Origin: Primulina eburnea
Lineage: Eukaryota; Streptophyta; Magnoliopsida; Lamiales; Gesneriaceae
Assembly: GCF_022965805.1 (NCBI RefSeq)
Contig: NC_133109.1
Coordinates: 1,875,001-1,939,000, forward strand
Reading direction: 5' to 3'
Length of the DNA: 64,000 bases
The first letter of the stretch is position 1; each line of letters starts with the position of its first letter. The notes under the pieces are model-generated. The model searched no databases, was not told the origin of the DNA, and worked only from the letters and a program-made list of their open reading frames with translations. The position numbers were made by a program, and so were the translations under genes. This document shows positions 26,699 to 38,001 of this stretch, in pieces.

Positions 26699-27797
26699 AT
26701 GGCTCGGCGGGGAGGGTGTGAATCGACGGCGAGATCTCTTCCTACGCCGTTCTTGACTAAGACGTATCATCTGGTCGACGATCACGCCGTCGATGACGTC
26801 ATCTCGTGGAACGAAGACGGATCTGGTTTCGTCGTGTGGAATCAGACGGAGTTCTCGAGGGATTTGCTTCCCAAGTACTTCAAGCACAACAATTTCTCCA
26901 GTTTCGTTCGTCAGCTCAACACATACGTACGTGAGCTTGAATGGTGTGATTGCTGTAGAATTTTTTTGGTTTTTTTTTTGGCCATTTGTTGAGTTGTTTT
27001 TGGTGGAAATGTAGGGATTTAGGAAGTTAGTACCTGATCGGTGGGAGTTCTCCAACGATTGCTTCCGAAGAGGCGAGAAGAACCTCCTGAGCGATATACA
27101 GCGACGGAAAATCGCGACTCCGTCACCGGTCACGGCGGCGACGGCCTCGTCACCTGCGATTGTCTTGCTACCGACATCAGCTGGAACTACACCGGCGGTG
27201 TCTCCGTCGAACTCTGGCGATGAACAGGTTCTTTCCTCTTCTGATTCCCCCTCCCTCGTTCGCGAGCTCGACGGCAACAACGCGGAGCTGATTGGCGAAA
27301 ACGAGAGATTGAGAAAGCAAAACGTTCAGCTCAACAAAGAGATATGCCAGATGAAGAACATGTGCCACAGTATCTGCAATTTAATGTCGAATTTTTCGAG
27401 CAACAAAAGCAGTAACAGTAGCAACGGCCGCCAAGAGCATCATCGTCGCCGATTAAGCTGGGAAGACAATCCGGTGAAACCATTGGATCTACTCCCAATG
27501 ACTAGATTCTGCGCAGAAACTGACACCACCGCTGTTTCGGAGCCTTCAAACGACATAGAAGCCGTGAATGACATGAAATCCGCGGCGGAGGAACTAAGCT
27601 CTAGATTATTCGGAGTGCCAATCGGTCAGAAACGCGGGCGCGAAGGCGAAAGTGGTCCGCCCACACATGGCGTGGATTTGCGGCTCCAGCAGCCGGGGAG
27701 AGACATTAAATCCGAGCCGTTAGATCGGGGAAACAGCGGTCCCGATCAGACGTCATCTAGTCTGAAGAGGAGCAACTCGAGAAAGGTATGCCGTTGA
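26699..27797 (+). CDS. Heat stress transcription factor, class B (HSFB2-like)
   Basis: Nuclear DNA-binding protein of the heat stress response. Class-B members lack the acidic activation motif and mostly repress. Two exons, 26699-26926 and 27015-27797, give 336 residues. The single intron falls inside the DNA-binding domain after LNTY, the position conserved in plant HSFs (ACATAC|GTACGT..TGTAG|GGATTT). The DNA-binding domain spans about residues 14-107, with [39 protein letters not shown] and [19 protein letters not shown] heptad-type oligomerisation region lies at about 157-200 ([20 protein letters not shown]). The repressor tetrapeptide LFGV is at 274-277, followed by a basic QKRGRE patch, an arrangement typical of subclass B2. 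No AHA motif is seen. GTG at 26675 upstream was not used as start. The gene is flanked by MITE clusters on both sides. Class is secure; B2a versus B2b is not resolved. Confidence 0.93.
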
Positions 27798-27995
27798 TAT
27801 CTTGTTTGCCAACGGTGTGGTGGGGATTAGCGTAGATGATGATAACCAGATTAATCTTTTCTTCAAACTTCTTTTTTTGTATTAATTTTAATCGTGTTAT
27901 ATTATATTCCTGCTAAGCCTAAAATTCCGATCGCTAAACATTTGTTATTTTGTTTATTTATTTATGTAGAACCTTCTTTTGCTAGCTACGGTCAA

Positions 27996-28178
27996 GGCAA
28001 AAACTTGTGTGAGACGGTCTCACGGGTCGTTTTTGTGAGACGGATCTCTTATTTGGGTCACCCATGAAAAAGTATCACTTTTTATGCTGAAAGTATTACT
28101 TTTTATTGTGAATATGGATAGGGTTGACCCGTCTCACGGATTATGACCCGTGAGACGGTCTCACATGAGACTCACTCC
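27996..28178 (-). repeat. GTGAGAC-MITE copy 12
   Basis: Very well preserved, 200 bp downstream of the HSF stop codon: GGCAAAAACTTGTGTGAGAC to GTGAGACGGTCTCACATGAG with ACTCACTCC. It likely lies close to or within the 3' flank of the transcript. Confidence 0.95.
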
Positions 28179-28230
28179 TACGTCAATTATTGGTCCAGCG
28201 TGCGAGTTCATTCCTTTTTTTTAAGAATTA

Positions 28231-28366
28231 TCTTAATCCTACCGATATTCACAATAAAAATTAATATTCTTATCATAAAAATTAATATTTTTTATGGATA
28301 ACCCAAATAAGATATATATCTCACAAAATACGATGATCTGTGAGATTGTTTTACACAATTTTTTTA
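28231..28366 (+). repeat. GTGAGAC-MITE copy 13 (left end missing)
   Basis: Starts inside the element (TCTTAATCCTACCGATATTC) and ends GATTGTTTTACACAATTTTT. Strongly decayed. Confidence 0.78.
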
Positions 28367-28512
28367 TATTTTTTAAAATTCAAATAAACATGAGGAAAGA
28401 GAATACTAGCCACCCAATCTCGTGGAGTTGAACCTATATCGGATGTATATCTAATAATTCACCTTTTTTTTTGCTCGCCTATGGATGATTGTTTTGGGTT
28501 ATAAATATAATT

Positions 28513-28694
28513 GAGTAGGTCTCATGTGAGACCGTCTCACGGATTTCAATCTGTGAGATGGGTCAACTCCGTCCATATTCACAATAAAAAGTAATACACT
28601 TAACATAAAAAGTAGTATTTTTTCATGGGTTATCCAAATAAAGATCCGTCTCACAAAATATGACCCGTGAGACCGTCTCGCACAAGTTTTTGCC
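28513..28694 (+). repeat. GTGAGAC-MITE copy 14
   Basis: GAGTAGGTCTCATGTGAGAC to CTCGCACAAGTTTTTGCC. Full length. It forms a tail-to-tail pair with copy 15. Confidence 0.93.
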
Positions 28695-28740
28695 AATATA
28701 ATTTATGATAATACGAAAAGAGAATTATATCTCATTAAAA

Positions 28741-28912
28741 GTAAAAATTTATATGAGACGGTTTTACGAGTTGTATTTTGTGAGACAGATCTCTTATTTG
28801 GGTCATTCATGAAAAAATATTATTTTTTATTATGAATATCGATAAGGTTAATTTGTCTCGTCTCGCAGATAAAGGTTCATGAGACCGTCTCACAAAAAAC
28901 CTATTTTATGTT
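28741..28912 (-). repeat. GTGAGAC-MITE copy 15
   Basis: Decayed inverted copy (AAAAATTTATATGAGACGGT to GAGACCGTCTCACAAAAAAC). The AAGAGTATTACTTT segment is deleted. Confidence 0.85.
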
Positions 28913-29383
28913 AAACATTATGAAGGTGAGCGGAAGTAGTCGATTTGACTGGTTTAGTTCAAGGTACCAAACATTGTGTCCAACTATTCATATCTTTCTC
29001 ATATATAAGATTTATAACTTTTTTTTTCATGGATCATTCAATCTTATGTTAGCATCTCATTAACCAAATTTACATGATGTGGACCTAAAGTATATTCCCT
29101 ACAGAGACTTGTAAGCTCAAAAACTTTATTTTAAGTTTACTCAAGCTCGCACTCATAAGTTTCGATTTACTTTAATATCAAATTCGAGATTGGATGTTAT
29201 TTTTAACAAAATGGTCCTAGATCTTGACCAAGTTGTATACGAAGATACATAATTTAAAGATTAGATAGTGAATATCGATATTGAATATAAATATATTTAT
29301 ATATAATTTGTGAGGATTTGACCAAATCTATATCGTATCTAAATGGCATTTATCAATCTGGGTTGATTATATAATTTTCATAT
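28913..29383. other. AT-rich DNA between MITE copies
   Basis: I see no gene or named element in this stretch. Confidence 0.5.
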
Positions 29384-29567
29384 GACAAAAATTCGTGTGA
29401 GACGGTCTCACGGGTCGTATTTCGTGAGACGGATATCTATTTGGGTCATTAATGGAAAAGTATTACATTTTATGATACAAGTATTACTTTTTATTGTGAA
29501 TATGAGTAGGGTTGACCCGTCTCACAGATAAAGATCCGTAAGACCGTCTTACAAGAGACCTACCCTT
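29384..29567 (-). repeat. GTGAGAC-MITE copy 16
   Basis: GACAAAAATTCGTGTGAGAC to CTTACAAGAGACCTACC. Full length. It forms an inverted pair with copy 17 across a 48-bp spacer. Confidence 0.92.
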
Positions 29568-29615
29568 TTCAGTTAATCGAACTAAACTTTAAAATTTTGA
29601 ATTTTTTTTTTACAA

Positions 29616-29798
29616 GAATAGGTTTTTTGTGAGACGGTCTCACGAATTTTTATCTGTGAGACGTACCAACTTTATCGATATTCAGAATAAAAAATAATAC
29701 TCTTAACATAAAAAGTAATATTTTTTCATGGATCACCTAAATAAAATATATGTATTACAAAATACGATATGTGAGATTGTCTCATACATGTTTTTGTC
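29616..29798 (+). repeat. GTGAGAC-MITE copy 17
   Basis: GAATAGGTTTTTTGTGAGAC to CTCATACATGTTTTTGTC. Full length. It lies about 170 bp upstream of the nsLTP TATA box. Confidence 0.9.
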
Positions 29799-29968
29799 TT
29801 TTTTTTTACCATTTATATAATAAATTAACATATAGTTTGAATGGATCATGAGCTGTAGCTTGCACGTAGCGTTTTCAACTCACATATGGTAATATCATCC
29901 CATTCAAATGGAATTAGCACACGCGACGCATTTTGCACCAAACCTTGCCCACCTTCTTTTGCATGCAC

Positions 29969-29975
29969 TATATAA
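29969..29975 (+). promoter_or_regulatory. TATA box of the nsLTP gene
   Basis: TATATAA 53 bp upstream of the ATG at 30028, in the usual window for a plant promoter with a short leader. It argues against using the in-frame upstream ATG at 29908. Confidence 0.7.
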
Positions 29976-30027
29976 CAAATATTTCTTCCTCGTTCAATTT
30001 AATTTGATCTTCGATCAATATAACAAA

Positions 30028-30387
30028 ATGGTGCGAATCAGTTCAGTCGCCGCCGCAGCTCGCATGATCGTTGTGGTGGCCGTTGTGCTCTATCGGTTTC
30101 GGGTAGCATTCACTGCCGACTGCACAACCGTGACATCGCTTGTCTCCGCCTGCTCGAGCTTCGTGATCTATGGTTCCCCGGACCCGATTCCGGGTTCTCC
30201 ATGCTGCGTGGCCATGACCAGCCTGAACAATCTGGCGGATTCCGGCGACAACATCCGCACCGTCTGCCGGTGCGTGATGGAACTGATAAGTAGTTACAGC
30301 CCTAACGCCACTGCCATAGCTACCTTGCCCGGATTTTGCGGCGTCTCTCTTGGGTTCACCATTGATCCTAACACTGATTGTGAATAG
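30028..30387 (+). CDS. Non-specific lipid-transfer protein, type 1
   Basis: Small secreted protein that binds lipids in a hydrophobic cavity and is linked to cuticle and defence. It is a single exon of 119 residues. The start MVRISSVAAAARMIVVVAV gives a hydrophobic signal peptide ending near FTADC. The upstream in-frame ATG at 29908 is rejected because the TATA box lies between. The eight-cysteine motif is complete: DC..SAC..PCC..VCRC..GFC..DC, with nine residues between the first two Cys, CC, then CXC with Arg at X. The polar X residue and this spacing fit type 1, not type 2. The mature part carries several unusual residues (for instance IYGSPDPIPGSPCC), so ligand and tissue cannot be inferred. 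No intron is visible, though some family members have one near the C-terminus. Confidence 0.85.
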   Translation: MVRISSVAAAARMIVVVAVVLYRFRVAFTADCTTVTSLVSACSSFVIYGSPDPIPGSPCCVAMTSLNNLADSGDNIRTVCRCVMELISSYSPNATAIATLPGFCGVSLGFTIDPNTDCE

Positions 30388-30909
30388 TAAGATCAATATA
30401 AAGTTTTTCTACTTAATACATATATTATTACTATAGTTAATCATTTGATCAATTTTTACAATATGATTTTAAACAATCGAGATGGTTTGATTAGTAAAAA
30501 TTTCCAAACATTGAAAAAAATTATATATATACATATTTTAAAAAGACTATACTATAGCAAGCATGATATTAAAAAGAAGCACGAAGAATGAGATATCTAT
30601 ACAAGTAAAATATTACTTTATACCCTCAAAATGATGTTAAAGTCGATGAAGTATGTGAGCATTTGATTAATAGTTAAGAGTTCGATTTTTTTTATCAATA
30701 CTTTCTCGAACGGGCTTGTCACACTTGGCTTATTTTGTGTCGTTTACTTGGATTACGTAGTTTGCAGACTATTGTGTTAGTTTGAGTATTTATTCAGTAC
30801 ACACCGAAAAGCAGCTGCGTTAGGTTATTACCTCAGTAAAAAAAATCTGATTGATATATAATAATTTTTAATAAGATTGATTTTTACAAGGGTAAGATGA
30901 AAGATGAAA
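30388..30909. other. 3' flank of the nsLTP gene
   Basis: AT-rich DNA without a recognisable gene or element. Confidence 0.5.
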
Positions 30910-31091
30910 GAGTGAGTTTCATGTGAGACCGTCTCACGGATCTTAATCTGTGAGACGGGTCAACCCTACCTATATTCACAATAAAAAGTAATACTATTAG
31001 CATAAAAAATAATACTTTTTCATGGATGATCCAAATAAGAGATCCGTCTTACAAATACGATCCGTGAGACCGTCTCACATAAGTTTTTGCC
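30910..31091 (+). repeat. GTGAGAC-MITE copy 18
   Basis: GAGTGAGTTTCATGTGAGAC to CTCACATAAGTTTTTGCC. Full length. Confidence 0.93.
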
Positions 31092-31744
31092 AAGATGAAA
31101 ACCAATAAGATAATAAGATTTGTACAATAAAATTTGGATGGATGTTGGTATTATTTCATTTAAATAGAAAATTAAATACATTTACTCTCGTTTGTATTAA
31201 TGAAGTCGATTAAATGAAAACATTTGGTTTAATTAAGGGAGTAACTAATTATAATAAATACAATAATAATTATTTTTTAATAGTTTTGAGTTGGCAATAA
31301 TACATATTTAGATTGAAAATGTAGTTTTAATTTTCTGCAGCATTGACCAATACTCCAGACCGAAGGGAGGATGAATACAAGGAATCAAGACTGGCAAAGC
31401 TTGGACAAATAAATCCAAACATGATCTCATAATATTTTATATTAAAATTTTCAAAAATTAAATTAATAATAAGCAAGTTTCATATATACATACTAATATG
31501 AATAAATCATTATATTAAATACAATTCTGAAATGATTAAGCATCGATTGTGACCATAAATTAATAAGGATATTGAAGCTTCTAATTGTTGGAAGATTTTG
31601 TGATAATTATGTTTGATTTTCATGGATATCATCTTTGACTAACATGTTAAAATGACTCGAATTATCGATAATCGAGTTTTTTTTATAAGATTTAATCTGT
31701 AAATCTAAAAGAAATTCATATTAGATCGTCTCACGTTTCAATTT
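31092..31744. other. AT-rich intergenic DNA
   Basis: Nothing recognisable except a 20-bp MITE scrap at about 31720-31740 (ATATTAGATCGTCTCACG). Confidence 0.5.
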
Positions 31745-31928
31745 TGGCAAAATCTTATATGAGACGGTCTCACGGATCATATTTGTGAGACGGATCTTTT
31801 ATTTGGGTCATCCATGAAAAAGTATTACTTTTTATGCTAAGAGTATTACTTTTTATTGTGAATATGGGTAGGGTTGATCCGTCTCACAGATTAAGATCCG
31901 TGAGACGGTCTCACATGAGACATACTCT
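31745..31928 (-). repeat. GTGAGAC-MITE copy 19
   Basis: GGCAAAATCTTATATGAGAC to GTGAGACGGTCTCACATGAG with ACATACTC. Full length. Confidence 0.93.
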
Positions 31929-31959
31929 TCAATTTTATGTGACATGTCTTCAACCTGAT

Positions 31960-32070
31960 CCGACTCATGAAAAAATATTATTTTTATATCAAATGATTAG
32001 TTTTAATTGCATATATAGGTTATATCGACTCCTCTCACGGATATAAATCCGTGAGACCGTCCTTCAAAAA
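31960..32070 (-). repeat. GTGAGAC-MITE copy 20 (degenerate)
   Basis: Recognised by TCATGAAAAAATATTATTTT, then a damaged core, then CTCTCACGGATATAAATCCG and TGAGACCGTCC. The TTTTTGCC end is absent. Confidence 0.6.
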
Positions 32071-32509
32071 AACTTACTTCAAAATTGTTCAATATCATTT
32101 AAGTGGTCAAGAGAAACATCTAAATGTCAGGATTTTGTATATAATTTTTGAGGTTAGGTTTTGCATCATTGTTTATAATTTTTTCATTTTAAGAATAACT
32201 TGAAGAATATTTAAGAAGATGATAAGTTGTTTTATTGGAAACTAACTTTGAACGAGAGTTCAGAGATAATGAATGACACCATATTTTAATTAAATGTGTT
32301 GTTTATATATTATTATAATATTAGGTCAAATACTATGCTGAACGAATAAGGTGAGACTGTTTGGTGCGGTTCTTGAAAAAAAAAATCACACACCATATAC
32401 GATGCGGTTTATAATTATTATTTTAATTGTAGTTATCAGAAAAAATGATGTTGAGCAATCCAGTTCGAACAAATTGTATGTTAATAAAATTTTTTTGATC
32501 ACCCCTACT

Positions 32510-32740
32510 TAATAACATAAAATAATACCTAAGGAAATGTAATTAACTTATAAATAAAATTTACTCGTGTGAAATAAAAGAATTTTATAATAATATATAT
32601 CACAACAAATAATGAAAAATCAGATAAATTTGATTTATTATTATTTCATTTTCTATCTAAGTATTTACTAATTAATTTCTTATAATCTTTTGTATCTTCC
32701 ATAAAAATTTTAAAATCATTTTTTCAAACAAAAAATATTT
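32510..32740 (+). repeat. Segmental repeat, left copy upstream of the F-box gene
   Basis: About 230 bp matching 38868-39105 in direct orientation (AAATTTACTCGTGTGAAATA, ATCACAACAAATAA, AATCATTTTTTCAAACAAA). Together with later matches it marks a duplicated block that includes part of the F-box gene. Confidence 0.75.
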
Positions 32741-32849
32741 ATAATCAATTATACATCAAAACTTATATATTTTTATTAACCAGGTGAAACTTGATCCATT
32801 AGACACAACCCACGTAATATAAAAAACAGCACACCGCTGAATTTGAATT

Positions 32850-33515
32850 GTTTGCAATGCTTGCTTGGGTAACTTGGAAAGAGATTTGTATTTTAAAACA
32901 TAATAGCCATATTCCCAACAAATGTATTAAAGTTGAGTGCGCAATGTCATATCTTAAGCAATTTAGAACAGCTAGATGTGTTTAGAATTTAGCTTCAGGG
33001 GAGGTGCAGAGTAGCATGGATATGAGGTGGGTACATCCTCCGTTGGGGAAATGGCGACTTGATGTCGATGCTGGGTTTAATGATAATGTTGGTAAATATA
33101 ATGTGGGTGTTGTGATTCGAAATCATTTTGGAATTATTTTTGCTACCTCAGCCATAGGCATACGTAAACTAAGATCAGTGTTGGAGGCAGAGCTCTCGAC
33201 TATTCATTTTGGTTTGATGCTTGCTGTGAGAGGTATCTTTTCTGATGTTTGAGTCTTCTCGACTCTTGTAATGCTGTTAAAGAGGTGACGTCGAAGTTTG
33301 AGGCTCGCAACTATCACTGTTAGTCTTGAACATATTGGATATCTTGACTTCTGGTAGATTTTAAAAGTTAGATCATGTTAGTAGAAATGCAAACAAGTTA
33401 GCACACTGCTTAGCGCATTTTGTTTTATCTCATCCTACAAATTCATGTTGGATGGAGGGTTTTTATCCACCGTGAATGTAGCTACTGTTGATTAATATAT
33501 AATTTTCCCTAAAAA
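32850..33515 (+). pseudogene. Decayed LINE-type RNase H fragment
   Basis: The translation shows LAWVTWKEICILKHNSHIPN and, at 33004-33252, WRLDVDAGFNDN..VGVVIRNHFG with AELSTIHFGLMLAV, the RNase-H-like fold (RVT_3 type) found in plant non-LTR elements. The first catalytic Asp of the DxDxxF-type motif is present. Stops after CV and after FSDV, followed by a frameshift into a SCNAVKEVTSKFEARN frame, show that it is dead. An A-rich end at about 33508-33517 fits a LINE 3' terminus. Confidence 0.72.
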
Positions 33516-33529
33516 AAAATTAATACATT

Positions 33530-34014
33530 AACTCTGAAAATAAAGACATTGATCTATTTAATAGGCAGACGAAAATACACTTTTTTTTTATATTTTAAAT
33601 GAATTTATTATTTATTAAATTTAACTACCACCTCTCAACTTTATTTTTTAAAAATATAACAAATGTTATTTTATTTTCAGATGTAAACTATACATAAGTT
33701 AAGAAGCCATTAAGCTAGAACAATTAAGTTAAATATTTTAAAAATTATTATCTATACTAATTATCTATATTATCTATACTATATTATTAAGTTTGAGATA
33801 TTTAAAGTAACTACTCTAAGATATCAAAATATTTAATTTCATAATTGCTCTTTTTATTCTACTAAAAAACTTCCAAAAATCACTCATATTTTATATAGAA
33901 AAAAATCTAAACAATTTTTTTTTTAAAATCAAACAATACTCATAGATTAAAAATAATTTTATGTTAATTATTTAATATTATTTTATCAAATTAAAAAAAA
34001 GTGAATAACGTTTA
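33530..34014. other. AT-rich intergenic DNA
   Basis: Very AT-rich with no gene or named repeat visible. Confidence 0.5.
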
Positions 34015-34192
34015 GACAAAAACTTGTGTGAGACGGTCTCACGGTCGTATCTGTGAGACGAATATTTTATTTGGATCATCCATGAAAAAGTATTACTTTT
34101 TATGTTAAGAGTATTACTTTTTATTGTGAATATCGATAAAGTTGATTCATCTCACACATTAAGATCCGTGGGACAATATGAAAATTTACTCT
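34015..34192 (-). repeat. GTGAGAC-MITE copy 21
   Basis: GACAAAAACTTGTGTGAGAC to ATCCGTGGGACAATATG. Full length with a damaged far hairpin. It lies about 550 bp upstream of the F-box start. Confidence 0.9.
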
Positions 34193-34746
34193 ATCTTTTA
34201 TTAGTTTAAAAGAAAATCTAGTAGAGATAAAACTATCAATTAGTTATGAGTTCAACCTGAAAAACGACACGTGGATGCCGTTTGCTGACGAAACTTTTGG
34301 TCTCGTCGTTATCCTCAAGGTTAGCGTCACTTGCTTCAGTTCTCAGCAATTTCCGTTGAAAGATATTTCTTGGGTTGTGAGAATCAGGTTTTGGGTTCGG
34401 ATCTTTTTGTTATTTTAATCTAAAAATTTATTTTTTGAGTTGGCGGTTCGTGTCATATTGTTAGTTTTCCTTTATTGTTAATCTCCATTCTTGTTTGGTT
34501 TTATGTTTCTTCAATTAAAAGGGTTTGATGCTTGAGTTTGTTTTTAACTTCCATGTTTGATTTTTGGTGCAATACATTGAACTTAAGTGGAATCATGTTT
34601 TCATTTTGCCTTTTTGTTGGTGGTGGTGGTGTGTGTGAGAGATTTTTGGTCCAAAGTGTTCACTTTGTGGTGGTTTGATTCAGATGGGTTGCTGTTGCTT
34701 TGGATTATTTGAAATTTTCTGATTGGATTGATAAGAAATAAGCAAA

Positions 34747-37707
34747 ATGGATGACGGCGTGGATTTTATCCAGAGGCTTGAGCAGGATATGTGTATGAAG
34801 ATTCTGGGGTATTTGGAGGACCCTTCTGATCTCGTTCGCGTTTGTGCTGTTTCAAGTTCTTGGCGTCAATTTGGTGAGCATGATGTCTTCTATCTGTTCG
34901 AGAATTTTACTAAGTGGCATTTTTATGAGTATTTTTTGTTTGTTTTATGTGCCATTGTTTCCCGGGAGAATTTGTTTTGGCATAGCCACAAAGGGTGTGG
35001 AACCATCTTGACTGCCTTGAGTTCCGTAATTTTTTTTCCTATTTGTGAAGGGCGAGAGAACTTATTGAATTGGTGTGTGTGAAAAATCCTATGTTGTGAT
35101 ACCTAAGGGTGTGTAGACAGGGGCTCAACCACAAATTGGAAGGTCAGAGCGAGACTGGATGAGGTGGTAAATATGCTACTCAACGGATTTTGGGGACCAA
35201 ACTGACCAAACTTGTAGATTTAGAGCAAATTGCGCATAGGAGTCCTGAAGATTTTAGTCTCTTCAGGATCCTTTCCCGCCCATATGCGAGATCCGCCATC
35301 CGCTCCAGCAGTGGCGGAGCAAGGAATCTGATTCTCCCCGAACTGGAATTTTAAACTTTAAAATCGTTTAATATTTTAAATTGATCTACCCGGGCTAATA
35401 TCATGTTATCCAAAATTATAAAAACATACATAAATTTTTTTTGAACCACCCAGGCGAAAGCTGTGCCTCCGTCCCTGCGCCCCAGTCTATAAAACCTAAC
35501 AAAAATGTTTTTTTCTTTGAGTTACTTGGATTATTAATTTTATAAAGTGAGCATGGTTTGAATTTGCTATTATGGTTCTAGCTTATGACTTTGTGCATGA
35601 TATACTTACTATTCTCAATGACATGGAGTGGTATTGTGATGATGGGATGCGAGTAAGCCTGAAAGAGCATATGAAACCGCACAATGCTTTCGTATGGCAA
35701 ATTAGCTTAATAAATCTTGAAAAGTAAATATGGGTATGAAGATTTGCTAGGTGAGCTTATTTCGCAAAGTGTTCTTCTTGTGGCGTCAATGCCATAACTC
35801 ATGGAGTGATATTATTTATTGATGCCCGTACACAACCGAAATCCCAAACAGCAAAGGCGAGTTATCCACTGTGGTCGTTTCATGGACCTTTAGGTTTTTG
35901 ACATAGAGCGAGAAACAATATAGTTGGGACTTCTGATTTGCATCCTTCCAAAATTTATCAAGTGTCTAGTCGTGTAATTTGTTAAACACTCGTCATATTA
36001 CAACCTCATTTTGCATGATGCGATTAGTTGGGATAGAATATTTGTATCTTTTTCATTTAATGATTTTGGTCAAGGTGAATTGATGTTTTCTTTCATTCAG
36101 ATTCACTTATATTGAATTCGAACTACTATGCAGTAATCTCGAATGGGCTTTGTAAGGAGGTTTGTCTAAGAATGTTCCCTGAGACATCAAACTTCGATCA
36201 CATTGTTGAAATTAGAAACATGTTTGAACCTACGGAAACTGAGACAGATGATTCTGCTGAATGGGCTTGTCTTGAGAGGGAACATAGAGCATATGCATCC
36301 TTGAGTCGATGTCTTACCTCGTCTACGAGAAAAAATTGCATATTAGATGCTATTTATGCATCCAGCACGGATAATTACCCCGAGGAAAGCATCAAGAATA
36401 CTTTGGAACCGAGTGACAGGGTCAATCAAAGGGCTTCGTATTGGTCAAGCAAGGGTCAAATTGATCCCACTGTATCTGAGATCTTGATATATGAGTTGGC
36501 TGCTACCTTGTGTTTGATCACTGAATTCCAAGTTCATCCATTCCAAGGTCGGCATAAAGCTTGCTGCGGTGGTTAGTTTTATACCCTTCATGTTTATTTT
36601 CAAACTAACATCCGAAATTGTTTTCAAAACAGCATATTTTCATTTTGGCTTCCCCATATATTCATCGAAGGCCGTGAGGTTTCATGTTGGCCATCCTAAG
36701 GTTCCATTGGAATTTGAAAATGATGATAGAGATCACTTTCTTGGTGTTCGAGATTTTTCTGACGACAAGTTTGTATGGACGCATTCTTCCCCTGAATTTC
36801 CAATGGCGCAGGTTAGTTTTATGGTGTGGTGTTCTGGTGTCTACTTTTGAGATTCATGTGGATATATTCTTGTTTTATTAGCAACACTTCCAAATGTGAA
36901 ATAATTCGCGTGGTCTTTTTTGCGATAACATGACTTGTTGTTAATGAGAGTGGTAACTATGAGCTGATAAGAATCAGTCTGTTGTGGCATGAAATCTCAG
37001 ATCTTGGCTATAAAAATTATATTTGTGTCTCGTTTACACTCACCGTATTTGCTTTAATTATTGTGAGGGATGCCTAATGATCAATTATCTCATTTTATCG
37101 ATTGAATAGGAGAATCAATTGCAAACATTTAAGCTCCCTGAACCAGTTTTCGCTGTTGGTGGAATCCTGAAAGTAGAGCTATTAGGCAGAGTGCAGACAC
37201 AAGAATTGGATGGGCAATATTATATATGGTGAGTTATTTTTATGTTCTAGATATTGAATCTCAAATTTTTCTGTCCACGGGGGAATAAGGCACCTTGGGC
37301 CCCTGCTGGATCCGCCTACACTTTCTCCTGCTATATTTAAGAACAGTCTTTATCTTATATCATATATCTCTCTTTAAAAACGAGGCTGTGAAAACGACCA
37401 GTCTTGTCTTACAAGCAATCCTTGCAGCATCAATAATGTGCAAGTTGTTGGTATACCACTCTCACCTGCCTTTGATGTCGAAATGCTCGACGAACACCAA
37501 AAATGCACATTGAAATACTATCCAGAATCTGTCGACCTTTTGTTACCTCCAAAATCTTTGGAGCCGCAATCGAGCACCAGCCCTTCTCGGTTTCACAGGT
37601 TCAGTACAAGCTTGAGGACGTGGGAGCAAATGGTACTCGACACGTTTCGTGCAGCTGGACCTTTGATTGTGGACGATGATGATTCTGATTACGATTATAT
37701 TGATTAG
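34747..37707 (+). CDS. F-box protein, At4g00755-like
   Basis: Substrate-recognition subunit of an SCF ubiquitin ligase, as inferred from the F-box. Five exons, 34747-34873, 36134-36547, 36633-36811, 37110-37228 and 37428-37707, total 1,119 bp, 372 residues. The F-box is at the N-terminus (LEQDMCMKILGYLEDPSDLV, then VCAVSSSWRQF). Exon 1 ends TTTG|GTGAGC and joins ATGCAG|TAATCTC to give RQFVISNGLCKEVCLRMFPE. Exon 2 holds LEREHRAYASLSRCL and ASSTDNYPEESIKNTLEP; exon 3 FPIYSSKAVRF and DDKFVWTHSSPEFPMAQ; exon 4 KLPEPVFAVGGILKVELLGR; exon 5 VQVVGIPLSPAFDVEML and an acidic end DDDDSDYDYID. The order matches the Arabidopsis protein. Intron 1 (1,260 bp) hosts a hAT-type MITE. A broken partial duplicate lies 2 kb downstream. 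The substrate is unknown. Confidence 0.92.
35301..35485 (+). mobile_element. hAT-type MITE in F-box intron 1
   Basis: Element at 35309-35477 starting CAGTGGCGGAGC and ending CCTCCGTCCCTG, flanked by CGCTCCAG and CGCCCCAG, an 8-bp duplication with one difference. It shares the interior (TTTAATATTTTAAATTGATC, TACCCGGGCTAATATCATGT) with the copy at 38513-38710. An 8-bp duplication and CAG-starting ends point to hAT transposition. Confidence 0.85.
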
Positions 37708-38001
37708 CAATGTCCTCTACCGAGTGACTTCGACTGCTCTTTTTGAGTATCTGGATTAGTTAGATTGTTCGAAGAGTGTTCGGGTTCTCGGGTTACAGGT
37801 GTTTTAATTGTCGTCGTCGAGTTTGACTCATAGCTTGTAGAGAAGTAGCTAGTCCGTTTCGGAACGGAGGAAGTATACGAGTGAGTTGATCATAACTTTG
37901 GCCTTCGGAAGTGTAGAATTGTACGTGTATAAATGCTGAATGCATGCATGTCTTTCGTGTATAGTCTTTGTGTTTATTTGGGGTGATTCTGTCGGTATAA
38001 T
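37708..38001. other. 3' flank of the F-box gene
   Basis: Moderately GC-richer than its surroundings and probably the 3' untranslated region. An antisense ORF here is not supported. Confidence 0.5.

Noticed and set aside
26642..27280. 212-codon ORF on the minus strand
   Set aside because: It is the antisense shadow of the HSF gene, whose exons and domains are unambiguous.
29908..30027. Upstream in-frame ATG extending the nsLTP by 40 residues
   Set aside because: A TATA box lies at 29969-29975, after that ATG, and the signal peptide begins properly at 30028.
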